Of a stretch of 64,000 nucleotides of DNA, positions 26,479 to 35,505 are shown piece by piece. Numbering within the stretch: position 1 is the first letter of the stretch; each line of letters starts with the position of its first letter. The stretch spans positions 17,579 to 81,578 of the forward strand of contig NZ_NWTG01000029.1 in the NCBI RefSeq assembly GCF_002532045.1, in the 5' to 3' direction. The position numbers were made by a program, and so were the translations under genes. The notes beneath the pieces are model-generated. The model saw nothing but the letters and a program-made list of their open reading frames with translations. It did not search any database and had not been told where the DNA came from. The stretch is from Bradyrhizobium sp. C9 (GTDB lineage: Bacteria > Pseudomonadota > Alphaproteobacteria > Rhizobiales > Xanthobacteraceae).

Positions 26479-26805
26479 ATGATCTACGAGACCCGCGTCT
26501 ATCGCTGCCTGCCGGGCCGGCTGCCGGCGCTGCTAAAGCGCTTCGAGACCGTCACGCTGAAGCTCTGGGACAAGCACGGCATCAGGCAGGCCGGCTTCTT
26601 CACGACGCTGGTGGGCGAATCCAATCAGGACCTGACCTATCTGCTGGCCTGGGAATCGCTTGCCGAGCGCGAGAAGAAGTGGACCGCGTTCACGACCGAT
26701 CCGGAATGGATCAGCGCGCGCGCCAAGACTGAGGAGGACGGCCAGATCGTTCTCACCATCGAAAACCAGCTGTTGGTGCCGACCGCGTTTTCGTCGGTCA
26801 AGTGA
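26479..26805 (+). CDS. NIPSNAP-family protein
   Basis: This 108-aa protein matches the ferredoxin-like NIPSNAP fold: MIYETRVYRCLPGRLPALLKRF, QAGFFTTLVGESNQDLTYLLAWESLAEREKKW and FTTDPEWISARAKTE. GGGAGG lies 8 nt before the ATG. Members are small cytoplasmic proteins linked loosely to metabolite binding or stress. No enzymatic role can be assigned. Confidence 0.88.
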   Translation: MIYETRVYRCLPGRLPALLKRFETVTLKLWDKHGIRQAGFFTTLVGESNQDLTYLLAWESLAEREKKWTAFTTDPEWISARAKTEEDGQIVLTIENQLLVPTAFSSVK

Positions 26806-26859
26806 TGCATTGCCGCGACGACCAGCTATTGGTCGTCGGTTTCAGCAACGGAGGCGGGA

Positions 26860-27153
26860 TTGCCAAATCCGATATCGGGGCAATCCCCCGAGCGAATCAT
26901 CACACTGCCTGACGACGCTGGGTTGGTGCTCTTTGATCTGTTGGGCAGGCTCATTGAGGACGAGAAGGGCAGGCGCCTGGTTGATCTGGGCCTCCACGAT
27001 GCCGAAATCTGGGCATTGAACACCTTCTACTGCCTGCTGGAGCGATCCGAAGCGAACTCGTTCAAGCCAAACTACGCATCGCTGCTGGACGCCGCGCGAT
27101 CAAACATATTGACCGAGAATGGAGGGCCTTGGCCACGGCACCGAGACGAATGA
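26860..27153 (+). CDS. Hypothetical protein (97 aa)
   Basis: The TTG start at 26860 follows GGAGGCGG at 26850-26857. The acidic, soluble product has no family I recognise; it contains IITLPDDAGLVLFDLLGRLIED and LNTFYCLLERS. Base use is a little less G+C-rich than the neighbours. It follows the NIPSNAP gene by 54 nt. Confidence 0.5.
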   Translation: MPNPISGQSPERIITLPDDAGLVLFDLLGRLIEDEKGRRLVDLGLHDAEIWALNTFYCLLERSEANSFKPNYASLLDAARSNILTENGGPWPRHRDE

Positions 27154-27222
27154 TCGCGAGAGGCTGCCCTCCGACGCCCGCGCTGCGAGCTCTTGCAGTG
27201 CCGCCGCGTTATGAGTCCTGGT

Positions 27223-27558
27223 CTATTGCGGACAGCCCGACGTCTGATCGCCCTCGCGGACCATCGGCTTGCCATTGATGAAGACGCCATGGCTGCCCGA
27301 GGTGGTCTTGCCGCCGCAATGCGTGCGGTCGCCCATCACCACGGCCGGCTTGCCGTTGATCAGCACGTTGGGCACGCCCTCGACCAGCGGGCCGCCATTG
27401 CTGGTGGTGTCGCCGCTGCGCGCGGCCGGCTTGCCGTTGACGGTGACGCCTGCAGCGCCGCCGGTGACGACCCCGGGCTGGCTGCTGGCCTGGCCATATG
27501 CCAGACCCGACGTCGCCGACAGGACGACGACGGCTCCGATCACGACCGATATGCGCAT
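27223..27558 (-). CDS. Exported PAAR-like repeat protein
   Basis: From ATG 27558 (GAGGAAC just upstream; 27570 is an alternative start) the 111-aa product has a signal peptide (ISVVIGAVVVLSATSGLAYGQ). Three PAAR-type repeats follow: VNGKPAARSGDTT, INGKPAVVMGDRTHCGG and INGKPMVREGDQT. PAAR proteins normally cap type VI secretion spikes and lack signal peptides. No T6SS gene is adjacent. A periplasmic or secreted PAAR-like protein may bind metal or form a trimeric tip of another structure. The repeat call is firm; the function is open. Confidence 0.75.
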   Translation of the reverse strand: MRISVVIGAVVVLSATSGLAYGQASSQPGVVTGGAAGVTVNGKPAARSGDTTSNGGPLVEGVPNVLINGKPAVVMGDRTHCGGKTTSGSHGVFINGKPMVREGDQTSGCPQ

Positions 27559-27725
27559 TTCGTTCCTCATTGGGAATCTGTTCCGCGCCAGTCTATAGGG
27601 GCGGTTGGGGCAGGATTGTGATAGCACGGCGCACCCACGGCGTCAGCGCAACCCCCTCATCGTGCAGGATGGCTTGATCCGTCCCGCGCGGGATTGCATG
27701 GTCGCCGGCAAAAGGATGCAGCATT

Positions 27726-28580
27726 TTGACCAATCAGGTTTCCGCGCAAGCCGCGCCGATCGTCGCCGTCGGATCGGCCAAATTCGGCAATGCCTTGCCC
27801 ATCTCGATCATCGCCGGTCCCTGCCAGCTCGAGAGCCGCGCGCATGCGCTTGAAGTGGCATCCGCGCTGAAGGAGATCGCAGCCAGGCTGAAGATCGGTC
27901 TGGTGTACAAGACCTCGTTCGACAAGGCGAACCGCACCAGCGCGTCGGCCGCGCGCGGCATCGGGCTGAAGCAGGCGCTGCCGATCTTCGCCGAGATCCG
28001 TTCCTCGCTCGGATTGCCGGTGCTGACCGACGTGCATGAACCCGACCAGTGCACGGAGGCGGCGCAGGCGGTCGACGTGCTGCAGATCCCAGCCTTCCTG
28101 TGCCGGCAGACCGATCTCCTGCTGGCGGCAGCGGCGACCGGCAAGGTCGTCAACGTCAAGAAGGGCCAGTTCCTGGCGCCCTGGGACATGACCAATGTGG
28201 TCAGCAAGATCACCGGTGCCGGCAATGCCAACGTGCTGGTCACCGAGCGCGGCGCGTCGTTCGGCTACAACACGCTGGTGTCGGACATGCGCGCGCTGCC
28301 GATCCTGGCGCGCACCACCGGTGCGCCTGTGATCTTCGACGCCACCCATTCGGTGCAGCAGCCGGGCGGCAAGGGGACTTCGTCGGGCGGCGAGCGCGAA
28401 TTCGTGCCGGTGCTGGCGCGCGCGGCGGTTTCGGTCGGTGTCGCCGGCGTCTTCATCGAGACTCATCCCGATCCGGATCACGCGCCGTCGGATGGCCCCA
28501 ACATGGTGCCGCTCCGCGACTTCGAAGCCCTCGTCAAGCGCCTGATGCAGTTCGACGCGCTCGCCAAGACCGCAGCCTGA
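27726..28580 (+). CDS. kdsA: 3-deoxy-8-phosphooctulonate (KDO-8-P) synthase
   Basis: The 284-aa enzyme condenses PEP with arabinose 5-phosphate to supply KDO for lipopolysaccharide. Motifs: ISIIAGPCQLESRAHAL, LVYKTSFDKANRTS, VLTDVHEP, IPAFLCRQTDLL, KGQFLAPWDM, FDATHSVQQPGG and ETHPDPDHAPSDGPNM. The start used is TTG 27726 with AAAGGATG upstream. An MFS gene follows after 15 nt. Confidence 0.96.
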   Translation: MTNQVSAQAAPIVAVGSAKFGNALPISIIAGPCQLESRAHALEVASALKEIAARLKIGLVYKTSFDKANRTSASAARGIGLKQALPIFAEIRSSLGLPVLTDVHEPDQCTEAAQAVDVLQIPAFLCRQTDLLLAAAATGKVVNVKKGQFLAPWDMTNVVSKITGAGNANVLVTERGASFGYNTLVSDMRALPILARTTGAPVIFDATHSVQQPGGKGTSSGGEREFVPVLARAAVSVGVAGVFIETHPDPDHAPSDGPNMVPLRDFEALVKRLMQFDALAKTAA

Positions 28581-28595
28581 CGGGGTGACGACGAC

Positions 28596-29804
28596 ATGAC
28601 CGCAAAGAGCGGCATGCCGCCGGTTCTCAACGTCATCACGCTGGCGACCTTCGCGGCGAGCCTGTCGGTGCGCGCGCTCGATCCGGTGCTGCCGCATGTC
28701 GCCGAGGATTTCGGTGTCAGCATCGCGACCGCAGCGAGCTTTGCCGCGGTATTCGCCTTCACCTTCGCAATTATCCAGCCGGCGATCGGCGCCGCCGCCG
28801 ATCTGTTCGGCAAGGCGCGTCTGATGACGATCTGTCTCGGCCTGCTCGGCGTCGCCAGCATTCTCGGCGCGCTGTCGACCTCGTTCCCGATGCTGTTCGT
28901 GACTCGCATCCTCGCCGGCATCGGCTCGGGCGGCGTGTTTCCGGTGGCGCTGTCGCTGACCTCAGATCTGGTCGGCCCCGACAAGCGGCAACTTGCGATC
29001 GGGCGAACGCTTGCCGGCTCGATGACCGGCAATCTGCTCGGCGCCACGGCCTCCGGCCTGATCGGCGATTTCCTCGGTTGGCGCGGCGTGCTTGCGGTGC
29101 TCGGTGGCCTCGTGATCGTCGTCGCGCTGGCGGTTGCGGCGGGCTTCCGCGGCGCTGCGCTGAACCGGCCGCCGCGCACCAGCCTGAAGGCGCTGCGTCA
29201 CGGCTATCGCACCATCTTCACCAATCCGAACGCGCGGATCTGCTATTCGGCGGTCTTCGTCGAGGGCTGCTGCGTGCTCGGGCTGTTTCCCTTCATCGCT
29301 TCATTTCTGTTCGAGCTCGGCGAAACCTCGCTCTCGATCGCCGGCATCGTGATCGCGGGTTTTGCGATCGGTGGATTGCTCTACACGCTGACGGTCGGGC
29401 GCCTGCTGCCATTGATCGGGGTGAGGGGGATGATGATCGTCGGCGCAACTCTGGTCGCGATCCAGCTCGTCGGCGTCGCGTTCGGGCCGCACTGGAAAGT
29501 ACAGATGGCGAGCCTGCTGGTGATGGGCCTCGGCTTCTACATGATCCACGGCTGCCTGCAGGTATTTGCCAGCGAACTGTCGGTCGAGGCCCGCGCCACC
29601 GCGCTGTCGCTGCATTCGTTCTTTTTCTTCATGGGCCAGACCGTCGGCCCGATCGCCTACGGTTTTGGTCTTCAACATGCCGGCAAGACCGCGACGCTGG
29701 TGTCGGCGGCGGCCGTGATGGTGGTGCTCGGATTTATCTGTGCGAGATTTTTGAAGCAGACGCGTCCGGCCGATGCCGCCGCGCGGCCCGATGTCGAGCC
29801 GTAG
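28596..29804 (+). CDS. Major facilitator superfamily transporter
   Basis: This 402-aa inner-membrane protein has about 12 hydrophobic helices. The conserved loop motif lies between helices 2 and 3 (GAAADLFGKARLM), and MTGNLLGATASGLIGDFLGWRGVL marks helix 5, as in drug/proton antiporters of the Bcr/CmlA or arabinose-efflux type. Substrate is unknown. It is probably co-transcribed with kdsA, though a functional link to LPS is only positional. Confidence 0.9.
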   Translation: MTAKSGMPPVLNVITLATFAASLSVRALDPVLPHVAEDFGVSIATAASFAAVFAFTFAIIQPAIGAAADLFGKARLMTICLGLLGVASILGALSTSFPMLFVTRILAGIGSGGVFPVALSLTSDLVGPDKRQLAIGRTLAGSMTGNLLGATASGLIGDFLGWRGVLAVLGGLVIVVALAVAAGFRGAALNRPPRTSLKALRHGYRTIFTNPNARICYSAVFVEGCCVLGLFPFIASFLFELGETSLSIAGIVIAGFAIGGLLYTLTVGRLLPLIGVRGMMIVGATLVAIQLVGVAFGPHWKVQMASLLVMGLGFYMIHGCLQVFASELSVEARATALSLHSFFFFMGQTVGPIAYGFGLQHAGKTATLVSAAAVMVVLGFICARFLKQTRPADAAARPDVEP

Positions 29805-29810
29805 TGAGCG

Positions 29811-29827
29811 TACTTATTTGATAAGTA
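29811..29827. promoter_or_regulatory. AT-rich 17-bp palindrome
   Basis: TACTTAT (29811-29817) and ATAAGTA (29821-29827) are perfect inverted arms around TTG, and GTGA/TCAC pieces flank them. It lies 7 nt past the MFS stop and 44 nt before the hypothetical gene at 29872. It could be an operator for that gene or a weak terminator. Its A+T content stands out in this genome. Confidence 0.5.
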
Positions 29828-29871
29828 TGAGCGTCACGTCTTCGGGGACGCGGGTATCGAGAGGTTGAGGA

Positions 29872-30411
29872 ATGCGAAACGCGTCAGTGGCCGCGCTTGC
29901 GTACGAATTTCTGTTCGAGGTTCATCGGAAGATGGATCTCGACCGAAAGCGCGGGAACATCAAGTCGCTCCGTGATGAAAACGGCGCGCTGCGCGAGGCC
30001 TTCCATCATGAATTCTCAAGTAACTGGGAGTGGCCGGGTAGTGTGCTGGAGCAACTCGGTGTTCTCAGGATTCTCCAACCAACACGCGACCTGTGGGGGC
30101 CGAATTTCTATCCCGTGATGACTTTGGATGAATGCTCCGTTGCCGACTTCTCGAAATTCGAGACTTTCGACAACTATTGCGTTGCAATGTCTTCTTTCGA
30201 GATGCTGCATAGTCCTTCTGAATTCCGCGGGGAGGTCCATCTTCACAGTCGATCGCCTCACTTTCTGGACGCGGTCGCGTCCCAGGACGATATCTTTCGG
30301 ATTCAGGACGACGGTCAGGTCAGGTTTGACCAACAGCGCTTCAACGAGAAAGTCATGACACGTTGGGAAGACCTGGAAGTTCGTCGCATCCATCCCAAAG
30401 GTGGTACTTAG
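29872..30411 (+). CDS. Hypothetical protein, low-G+C gene (179 aa)
   Basis: ATG 29872 follows GAGG. The soluble product is rich in charged and aromatic residues (ALAYEFLFEVHRKMDLDRKR, HHEFSSNWEWPGSVLEQLG, FDNYCVAMSSFEMLHSP). I do not recognise a family. Codon use is visibly less G+C-rich than that of neighbouring housekeeping genes, which suggests acquisition by transfer. It sits alone between the MFS gene and queF with a palindrome upstream. Confidence 0.6.
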   Translation: MRNASVAALAYEFLFEVHRKMDLDRKRGNIKSLRDENGALREAFHHEFSSNWEWPGSVLEQLGVLRILQPTRDLWGPNFYPVMTLDECSVADFSKFETFDNYCVAMSSFEMLHSPSEFRGEVHLHSRSPHFLDAVASQDDIFRIQDDGQVRFDQQRFNEKVMTRWEDLEVRRIHPKGGT

Positions 30412-30444
30412 CTTCCAAGCAGCGGCGTTGTTCCACCGGTCCCG

Positions 30445-30921
30445 CTACCCCCGCCCGCGATACGTCGCGACGCCCTGATCGGGAACCCAGAGGCCCTTCG
30501 GCAATCGTCCGGTCTGGAAGAACACGTCGATCGGGATGCCGCCGCGCGGATACCAGTAGCCGCCGATGCGCAGCCATTTCGGCTTGATCTCGTCTGAGAT
30601 CCGCCGGCCGATCATGACCGTGCAGTCCTCATGGAACGCGCCGTGGTTGCGGAAGCTCGCGGCGAACAGCTTCAGCGATTTGGACTCCAGCAGCCAGCGG
30701 CCCGGTACATAGTCGATCACCAGATGCGCGAAATCCGGTTGGCCCGTCACCGGGCAGATCGAGGTGAACTCCGGCACCGTGAAGCGTACCAGATAATCGG
30801 TACCAGCCTGCGGATTGGGCACGCGGTCGAGCCGCGCCTTTTCCGGTGCGTCGGGCCATTCCACCGCACGGCCGAGCTGCAGGCCGGGGGAGGTGGTTGA
30901 TTTGCTGGATTTCTTTGCCAT
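30445..30921 (-). CDS. queF: NADPH-dependent 7-cyano-7-deazaguanine reductase
   Basis: The 158-aa unimodular QueF reduces preQ0 to preQ1 in queuosine synthesis. The catalytic Cys lies in FTSICPVTGQPDFAHLVIDY, the substrate motif is ESKSLKLFAASFRNHGAFHED, and RIGGYWYPRGGIPIDVFFQTG closes the fold. Length is that of the YkvM-type subfamily. Confidence 0.96.
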   Translation of the reverse strand: MAKKSSKSTTSPGLQLGRAVEWPDAPEKARLDRVPNPQAGTDYLVRFTVPEFTSICPVTGQPDFAHLVIDYVPGRWLLESKSLKLFAASFRNHGAFHEDCTVMIGRRISDEIKPKWLRIGGYWYPRGGIPIDVFFQTGRLPKGLWVPDQGVATYRGRG

Positions 30922-31042
30922 TCGGGTCTCCGTGGGGGTCTCTTAGCCAAAGACAGCGCGCCCGTCACCCGGCCTTTTCCCCCCCGATGCATTGCGCTAG
31001 AAGCAGCGCCATCCGACCCCCGCACTGCCAAAAGAGGTTCTC

Positions 31043-32326
31043 ATGACTGACATCGTCGACATCATCGGCCGCGAAATCCTGGATAGCCGCGGCAACCCCA
31101 CGGTCGAGGTCGATGTGGTGCTGGAGGATGGGTCGATCGGCCGCGCGGCGGTGCCGTCGGGCGCCTCCACCGGCGCCCATGAGGCGGTCGAACTGCGCGA
31201 CGGCGACAAGTCGCGCTATCTCGGCAAGGGCGTCCAGAAGGCGGTTGCCGCCATCAACGGCGAGATCTTCGAGGCGCTGAGCGACCAGGCTGTCGAGGAG
31301 CAGGTCGCGATCGACCAGATCATGATCGATCTCGACGGCACGCCGAACAAGAGCCGGCTAGGCGCCAACGCCATCCTCGGCGTCTCGCTCGCCTGCGCCA
31401 AGGCGGCGGCTGAATCCTTCGACATGCCGCTGTACCGTTATGTCGGCGGCACCTCGGCGCGGACGCTGCCGGTGCCGATGATGAACATCATCAATGGCGG
31501 CGTGCATGCCGACAACCCGATCGACTTCCAGGAATTCATGATCCTGCCGGTCGGCGCCACGTCGTTCGCCGAAGCGCTGCGTTGCGGTTCGGAAATCTTC
31601 CACACGCTGCGCGGCGAACTGAAGAAGGCCGGTCACAACACCAATGTCGGCGACGAGGGCGGCTTTGCGCCGAACCTGCCGTCGGCCGACGCCGCGCTCG
31701 AGTTCGTCATGAACGCGATCGGCAAGGCTGGCTACAAGGCTGGCGACGACGTCGTGCTCGGCCTCGACTGCGCCTCCACCGAATTCTTCAAGGAAGGCGC
31801 CTACGTCTATGGCGGCGAGAACAAGACCCGCTCGCGTTCGGAGCAGGTGAAGTATCTCGCCGACCTCGTCGGCCGCTATCCGATCGTCACCATCGAGGAC
31901 GGCATGTCGGAAGACGACATGGATGGCTGGAAGGAACTGACGGATGCGATCGGCAACAAGTGCCAGCTGGTCGGAGACGATTTGTTCGTCACCAACGTCA
32001 ACCGGCTTGCCGACGGCATCAAGAACGGCCGCGGCAACTCGATCCTGGTCAAGGTCAACCAGATCGGCACGCTGACCGAGACGCTTGCGGCGATCGAGAT
32101 GGCCTACAAGGCCGGCTACACTGCCGTGATGTCGCATCGCTCCGGTGAGACCGAGGACTCCACGATTGCCGACCTCGCGGTCGCCACCAATTGCGGGCAG
32201 ATCAAGACCGGCTCGCTGGCGCGCTCCGACCGCACCGCCAAGTACAACCAGCTACTGCGCATCGAGCAGCAACTCGGCACCCAGGCGAAATACGCGGGCA
32301 GGGCGGCCTTGAAGGCGCTGGCCTAA
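31043..32326 (+). CDS. eno: Enolase
   Basis: The 427-aa enzyme converts 2-phosphoglycerate to phosphoenolpyruvate. Motifs: GREILDSRGNPTVEVDV, the mobile loop VPSGASTGAHEA, VGDEGGFAPNLPSADAAL, TIEDGMSEDD, VGDDLFVTN, LVKVNQIGTLTET with the catalytic Lys, and SHRSGETEDSTIADLAV. The PDH operon lies a few genes downstream. Length and termini are standard. Confidence 0.98.
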   Translation: MTDIVDIIGREILDSRGNPTVEVDVVLEDGSIGRAAVPSGASTGAHEAVELRDGDKSRYLGKGVQKAVAAINGEIFEALSDQAVEEQVAIDQIMIDLDGTPNKSRLGANAILGVSLACAKAAAESFDMPLYRYVGGTSARTLPVPMMNIINGGVHADNPIDFQEFMILPVGATSFAEALRCGSEIFHTLRGELKKAGHNTNVGDEGGFAPNLPSADAALEFVMNAIGKAGYKAGDDVVLGLDCASTEFFKEGAYVYGGENKTRSRSEQVKYLADLVGRYPIVTIEDGMSEDDMDGWKELTDAIGNKCQLVGDDLFVTNVNRLADGIKNGRGNSILVKVNQIGTLTETLAAIEMAYKAGYTAVMSHRSGETEDSTIADLAVATNCGQIKTGSLARSDRTAKYNQLLRIEQQLGTQAKYAGRAALKALA

Positions 32327-32374
32327 CGCCCCAACTGATCGGGACTGAACAAAACGCAAAAAAGGGAGGTCGGG

Positions 32375-33514
32375 ATGAGTGACGGCAAGAGCGGTCTGCA
32401 GCTGCGTTCGCTGCTCAAGAAGGATGGCGAACTGGAATTGTCGCTGGTCAATGTCCCGACCCCCGAGCCCGGTCCCGACGAGGTCGTGGTCCGGGTCGAG
32501 GCGACCCCGATCAACCCATCCGACCTCGGGCTCCTGATCGGCCCGGCCAACATGGCCGCGGCAAAGGTCACCGGCAGCAAGGAATTGCCTGTGGTGACCG
32601 CGCGCGTGCCGGAAGCGGCATTGCCTGGCCTCGCCGCACGGCTCGACGAGTCGATGCCGGTCGGCAATGAAGGCGCAGGCGTCGTGATCAGGACCGGTTC
32701 GTCGGACGCGGCGAAAGCGCTGATGGGCCGCACCGTCGCGATGATCGGCGGCGCGATGTATGCGCAGTACCGTACGCTGCGGGTCAACGAATGCCTGCCG
32801 CTGCCCGACGGCATCACGCCGGCGGAAGGCGCGTCCTGCTTCGTCAATCCGCTGACCGCGCTCGGCATGACCGAGACGATGCGGCGCGAGGGACACAAGG
32901 CGCTGGTGCACACGGCTGCGGCGTCGAACCTCGGCCAGATGCTGAACAGGATCTGCCTCAAGGATGGCATCGGCCTCGTCAACATCGTGCGCAACAAGGA
33001 GCAGGCCGACATCCTGCACAAGATCGGCGCCAAGCATGTCGTCGATTCCAGCGCACCCGATTTCATGGACAAGCTCACCGGCGCGCTGGTCGAGACCGGC
33101 GCGACCATCGCCTTCGATGCGATCGGCGGCGGCAAGCTCGCGGGCCAGATCCTGGTCGCGATGGAGACCGCGATCAACAAGACCGCCAAGGTCTACAGCC
33201 GTTACGGCTCCAACACGCACAAGCAGGTCTACGTCTATGGCAGCCTCGATACCCGCGAGATCGAGCTGCCGCGCGGCTTCGGCATGGCCTGGGGCATCGG
33301 CGGCTGGCTGCTGTTCCCGTTCCTGATGAAGATCGGTCCGGAGGCCGGCAACAAGCTGCGCCAGCGGGTGGTGGCCGAGTTGAAGACGACCTTCGCCAGC
33401 CACTACACCAAGGTGGTGTCGCTGCAGGAGACCCTGCAGCTCGACAACATCGCGGTCTACGGCAAGCGCGCCACCGGCGAGAAATTCCTGATCAATCCGA
33501 ACAAGGGCGCATAG
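32375..33514 (+). CDS. Zinc-independent MDR-family quinone-oxidoreductase-like protein
   Basis: The 379-aa protein has the GroES-like N-domain (VNVPTPEPGPDEVVVRVEATPINPSDLG) and a Rossmann domain with ALVHTAAASNLGQMLNRIC, a variant of the NADPH motif. No cluster of Zn ligands is evident. It most resembles quinone oxidoreductase or enoyl reductase members of the medium-chain superfamily. AAGGGAGG precedes the ATG. It follows eno by 48 nt and may be co-transcribed. The substrate is unknown. Confidence 0.82.
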   Translation: MSDGKSGLQLRSLLKKDGELELSLVNVPTPEPGPDEVVVRVEATPINPSDLGLLIGPANMAAAKVTGSKELPVVTARVPEAALPGLAARLDESMPVGNEGAGVVIRTGSSDAAKALMGRTVAMIGGAMYAQYRTLRVNECLPLPDGITPAEGASCFVNPLTALGMTETMRREGHKALVHTAAASNLGQMLNRICLKDGIGLVNIVRNKEQADILHKIGAKHVVDSSAPDFMDKLTGALVETGATIAFDAIGGGKLAGQILVAMETAINKTAKVYSRYGSNTHKQVYVYGSLDTREIELPRGFGMAWGIGGWLLFPFLMKIGPEAGNKLRQRVVAELKTTFASHYTKVVSLQETLQLDNIAVYGKRATGEKFLINPNKGA

Positions 33515-33524
33515 CGAGCAGGGT

Positions 33525-34640
33525 CTACTCGCGCTCGAATGCCAGCTTCCTGGAGCGCTTGTGACGCTCCAGGGCGTGGCCGATCAGGATATCCATCAGT
33601 TCGGATTGCGGCAGGCCACTGGCCTCCCACAGCCGCGGATACATGCTGATATTGGTGAAGCCGGGCAGGGTGTTCGCCTCGTTCACGAACGCCTGCTCGC
33701 CGTGCAGGAAGAAGTCGATCCGCGCCATGCCTTCGCAGCCCAGTACGCCGAAGGTCTTGATGGCGAGCTCCCTGATGGTTTCGGCGACGGCAGCCGGCAC
33801 GTTGGCCGGCACCTGCAGCAGCGCGCCATCCGCATCGAGGTACTTTGCGTCGTAAGAATAGAAGCCGTGTCTGTCGGAGGGCACGATCTCGCCGAGCTGG
33901 GAGGCGCGGATGCGGCCCTCGGCATCCTCGAGCACGGAGCACTCGACCTCGCGGATCGGCGCGACACCGCGCTCGATCAGGATCTTGCTGTCGAAGCGGA
34001 ACGCCAGTCTGCAGCCGGCCACGAACTCCTCCGCGGTGCGCGCCCTGGACACGCCGACCGACGATCCCATGTTGGCGGGCTTGACGAAGACCTCCTGCGA
34101 CCCCAGCGCGCTTACCGCATCGTCATAGCTGATGGGCGCCGCGGCCGACATCGCGACAAAGGGGACGATCGGCAATCCGGCCTCGCGCATCAGGCGCTTG
34201 GCGACGTCCTTGTCCATGCCGGCCGCCGAGCCCATCACGCGCGAGCCGACATAGGCGACGTCGGACAATTCCAGCGCACCCTGCACCGTGCCGTCCTCGC
34301 CGTTCGGTCCATGCAGCACCGGGAAGACGACGTCGAATGCCGGCAATTCCGCCGGCCCCGAGGCCGGTCCCTGAAGCACCACGACGCGGCCCTGTCCACC
34401 CGGCAGCAGAGCGAGTTGCGGTGCGTTGTCCGGAATGATCAGCGCGCCGCTTCCCGTGCCGGCGCCGTTTCCCGCATCAGTGACGACCCAGCGGCCGTCG
34501 CGGCTGATGCCGATCGCGGTGGCGTCATAGCGATCCGGGTCGAGCGAGCGAAGCACGTTCGCGGCCGACGCCCGCGAGACGTCGTGTTCGGCCGATCGCC
34601 CGCCGAACAGGATTGCAACCCGGATCTTGCGCTCTGCCAT
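33525..34640 (-). CDS. ddlA: D-alanine--D-alanine ligase (DdlA type)
   Basis: From ATG 34640 the protein is 371 aa; a 23-residue upstream extension is rejected for lack of conservation. ATP-grasp features: VAILFGGRSAEHDVSRASA, PVLHGPNGEDGTVQGALEL, AAGMDKDVAKRLM, VFVKPANMGSSVGVSR, ECSVLED, ARIDFFLHGEQAFVNEANTLPG and FTNISMYPRL. It makes the D-Ala-D-Ala end of peptidoglycan precursors. As it is outside the mraY-mur cluster, a second Ddl copy probably exists elsewhere (inference). Confidence 0.94.
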   Translation of the reverse strand: MAERKIRVAILFGGRSAEHDVSRASAANVLRSLDPDRYDATAIGISRDGRWVVTDAGNGAGTGSGALIIPDNAPQLALLPGGQGRVVVLQGPASGPAELPAFDVVFPVLHGPNGEDGTVQGALELSDVAYVGSRVMGSAAGMDKDVAKRLMREAGLPIVPFVAMSAAAPISYDDAVSALGSQEVFVKPANMGSSVGVSRARTAEEFVAGCRLAFRFDSKILIERGVAPIREVECSVLEDAEGRIRASQLGEIVPSDRHGFYSYDAKYLDADGALLQVPANVPAAVAETIRELAIKTFGVLGCEGMARIDFFLHGEQAFVNEANTLPGFTNISMYPRLWEASGLPQSELMDILIGHALERHKRSRKLAFERE

Positions 34641-34909
34641 CGGCTGCCCTTCGGTCGGCTGGATGCTGCCCGGAATTGCGACAGTATGTTTCGAGGAACG
34701 TGTCGACAATTTGCCGCCGGTTGCGCCCGGCGTGGCTTTCGGGCGGAAATGACGTTCCGCGGCGGCGTGCAGTGCGGTCTCAGGTCCGTTTGTTCAAAAT
34801 TTGCGAACGCTGCGTTTCCGGAATTGAACGATCCATGCACTTGCATCTTTCTTGGCGTGCCGGTAGGTGATGTGCACCAGTCTTACGCGCAACCCGAGGG
34901 GAATTTGCA

Positions 34910-35461
34910 ATGGCCTATAACATCGTCGCCATCGTCGGCAGCATCCGCAAGCAGAGCTTCTCGCTCAAGATCGCCAATGCGCTGGCCAAGCTCGCGCCGG
35001 CCTCGCTGAAGCTCGATGTGACGACCCTCGAGGAGATTTCCTTCTTCAACCAGGACCTCGAGGCGGCGCCGCCGGCGGACTGGCTCGCCTTCCGCGAGAA
35101 GCTGCAGAAGTCGAACGGCGTGCTGTTCGTGACCCCCGAATACAACCGCTCGGTCCCGGGCGTGCTGAAGAACGCGATCGACGTCGCCTCGCGGCCCTAT
35201 GGCAAGAGCTCGTTCATCGGCAAGCCGGTCGGCATCATCTCCAACTCGCCGGGCCCGCTCGGCGGCGTCAGTGCGGCGAAGCACCTTCAGAACATCCTGC
35301 CGGGCATTTCCGGCCCGATCCTCGGTCAGCCGGAAACCTATCTCAACGGCATCGGCGATGCCTTCGACGACAAGGGCGAACTGACCAAGGAGTCGCTCAA
35401 GACGGTGGTGCAGCAATATCTCGACGCCTTCGCGGCCTTCGTCGCGAAGCAGAACGGCTGA
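34910..35461 (+). CDS. NADPH-dependent FMN reductase (ChrR/YieF-like)
   Basis: The 183-aa flavodoxin-like enzyme has the phosphate loop VGSIRKQSFSLKIANALAKL and the isoalloxazine segment VLFVTPEYNRSVPGVLKNAIDVASRP. Close relatives reduce quinones, azo dyes and chromate with NAD(P)H. AGGGGA precedes the ATG. It is divergent from ddlA across 269 bp with no other recognisable feature. Confidence 0.92.
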   Translation: MAYNIVAIVGSIRKQSFSLKIANALAKLAPASLKLDVTTLEEISFFNQDLEAAPPADWLAFREKLQKSNGVLFVTPEYNRSVPGVLKNAIDVASRPYGKSSFIGKPVGIISNSPGPLGGVSAAKHLQNILPGISGPILGQPETYLNGIGDAFDDKGELTKESLKTVVQQYLDAFAAFVAKQNG

Positions 35462-35505
35462 GCAAATTTAGCGTTCGTTAACCCCATGGCCGCATCTTCG
35501 CGGCC

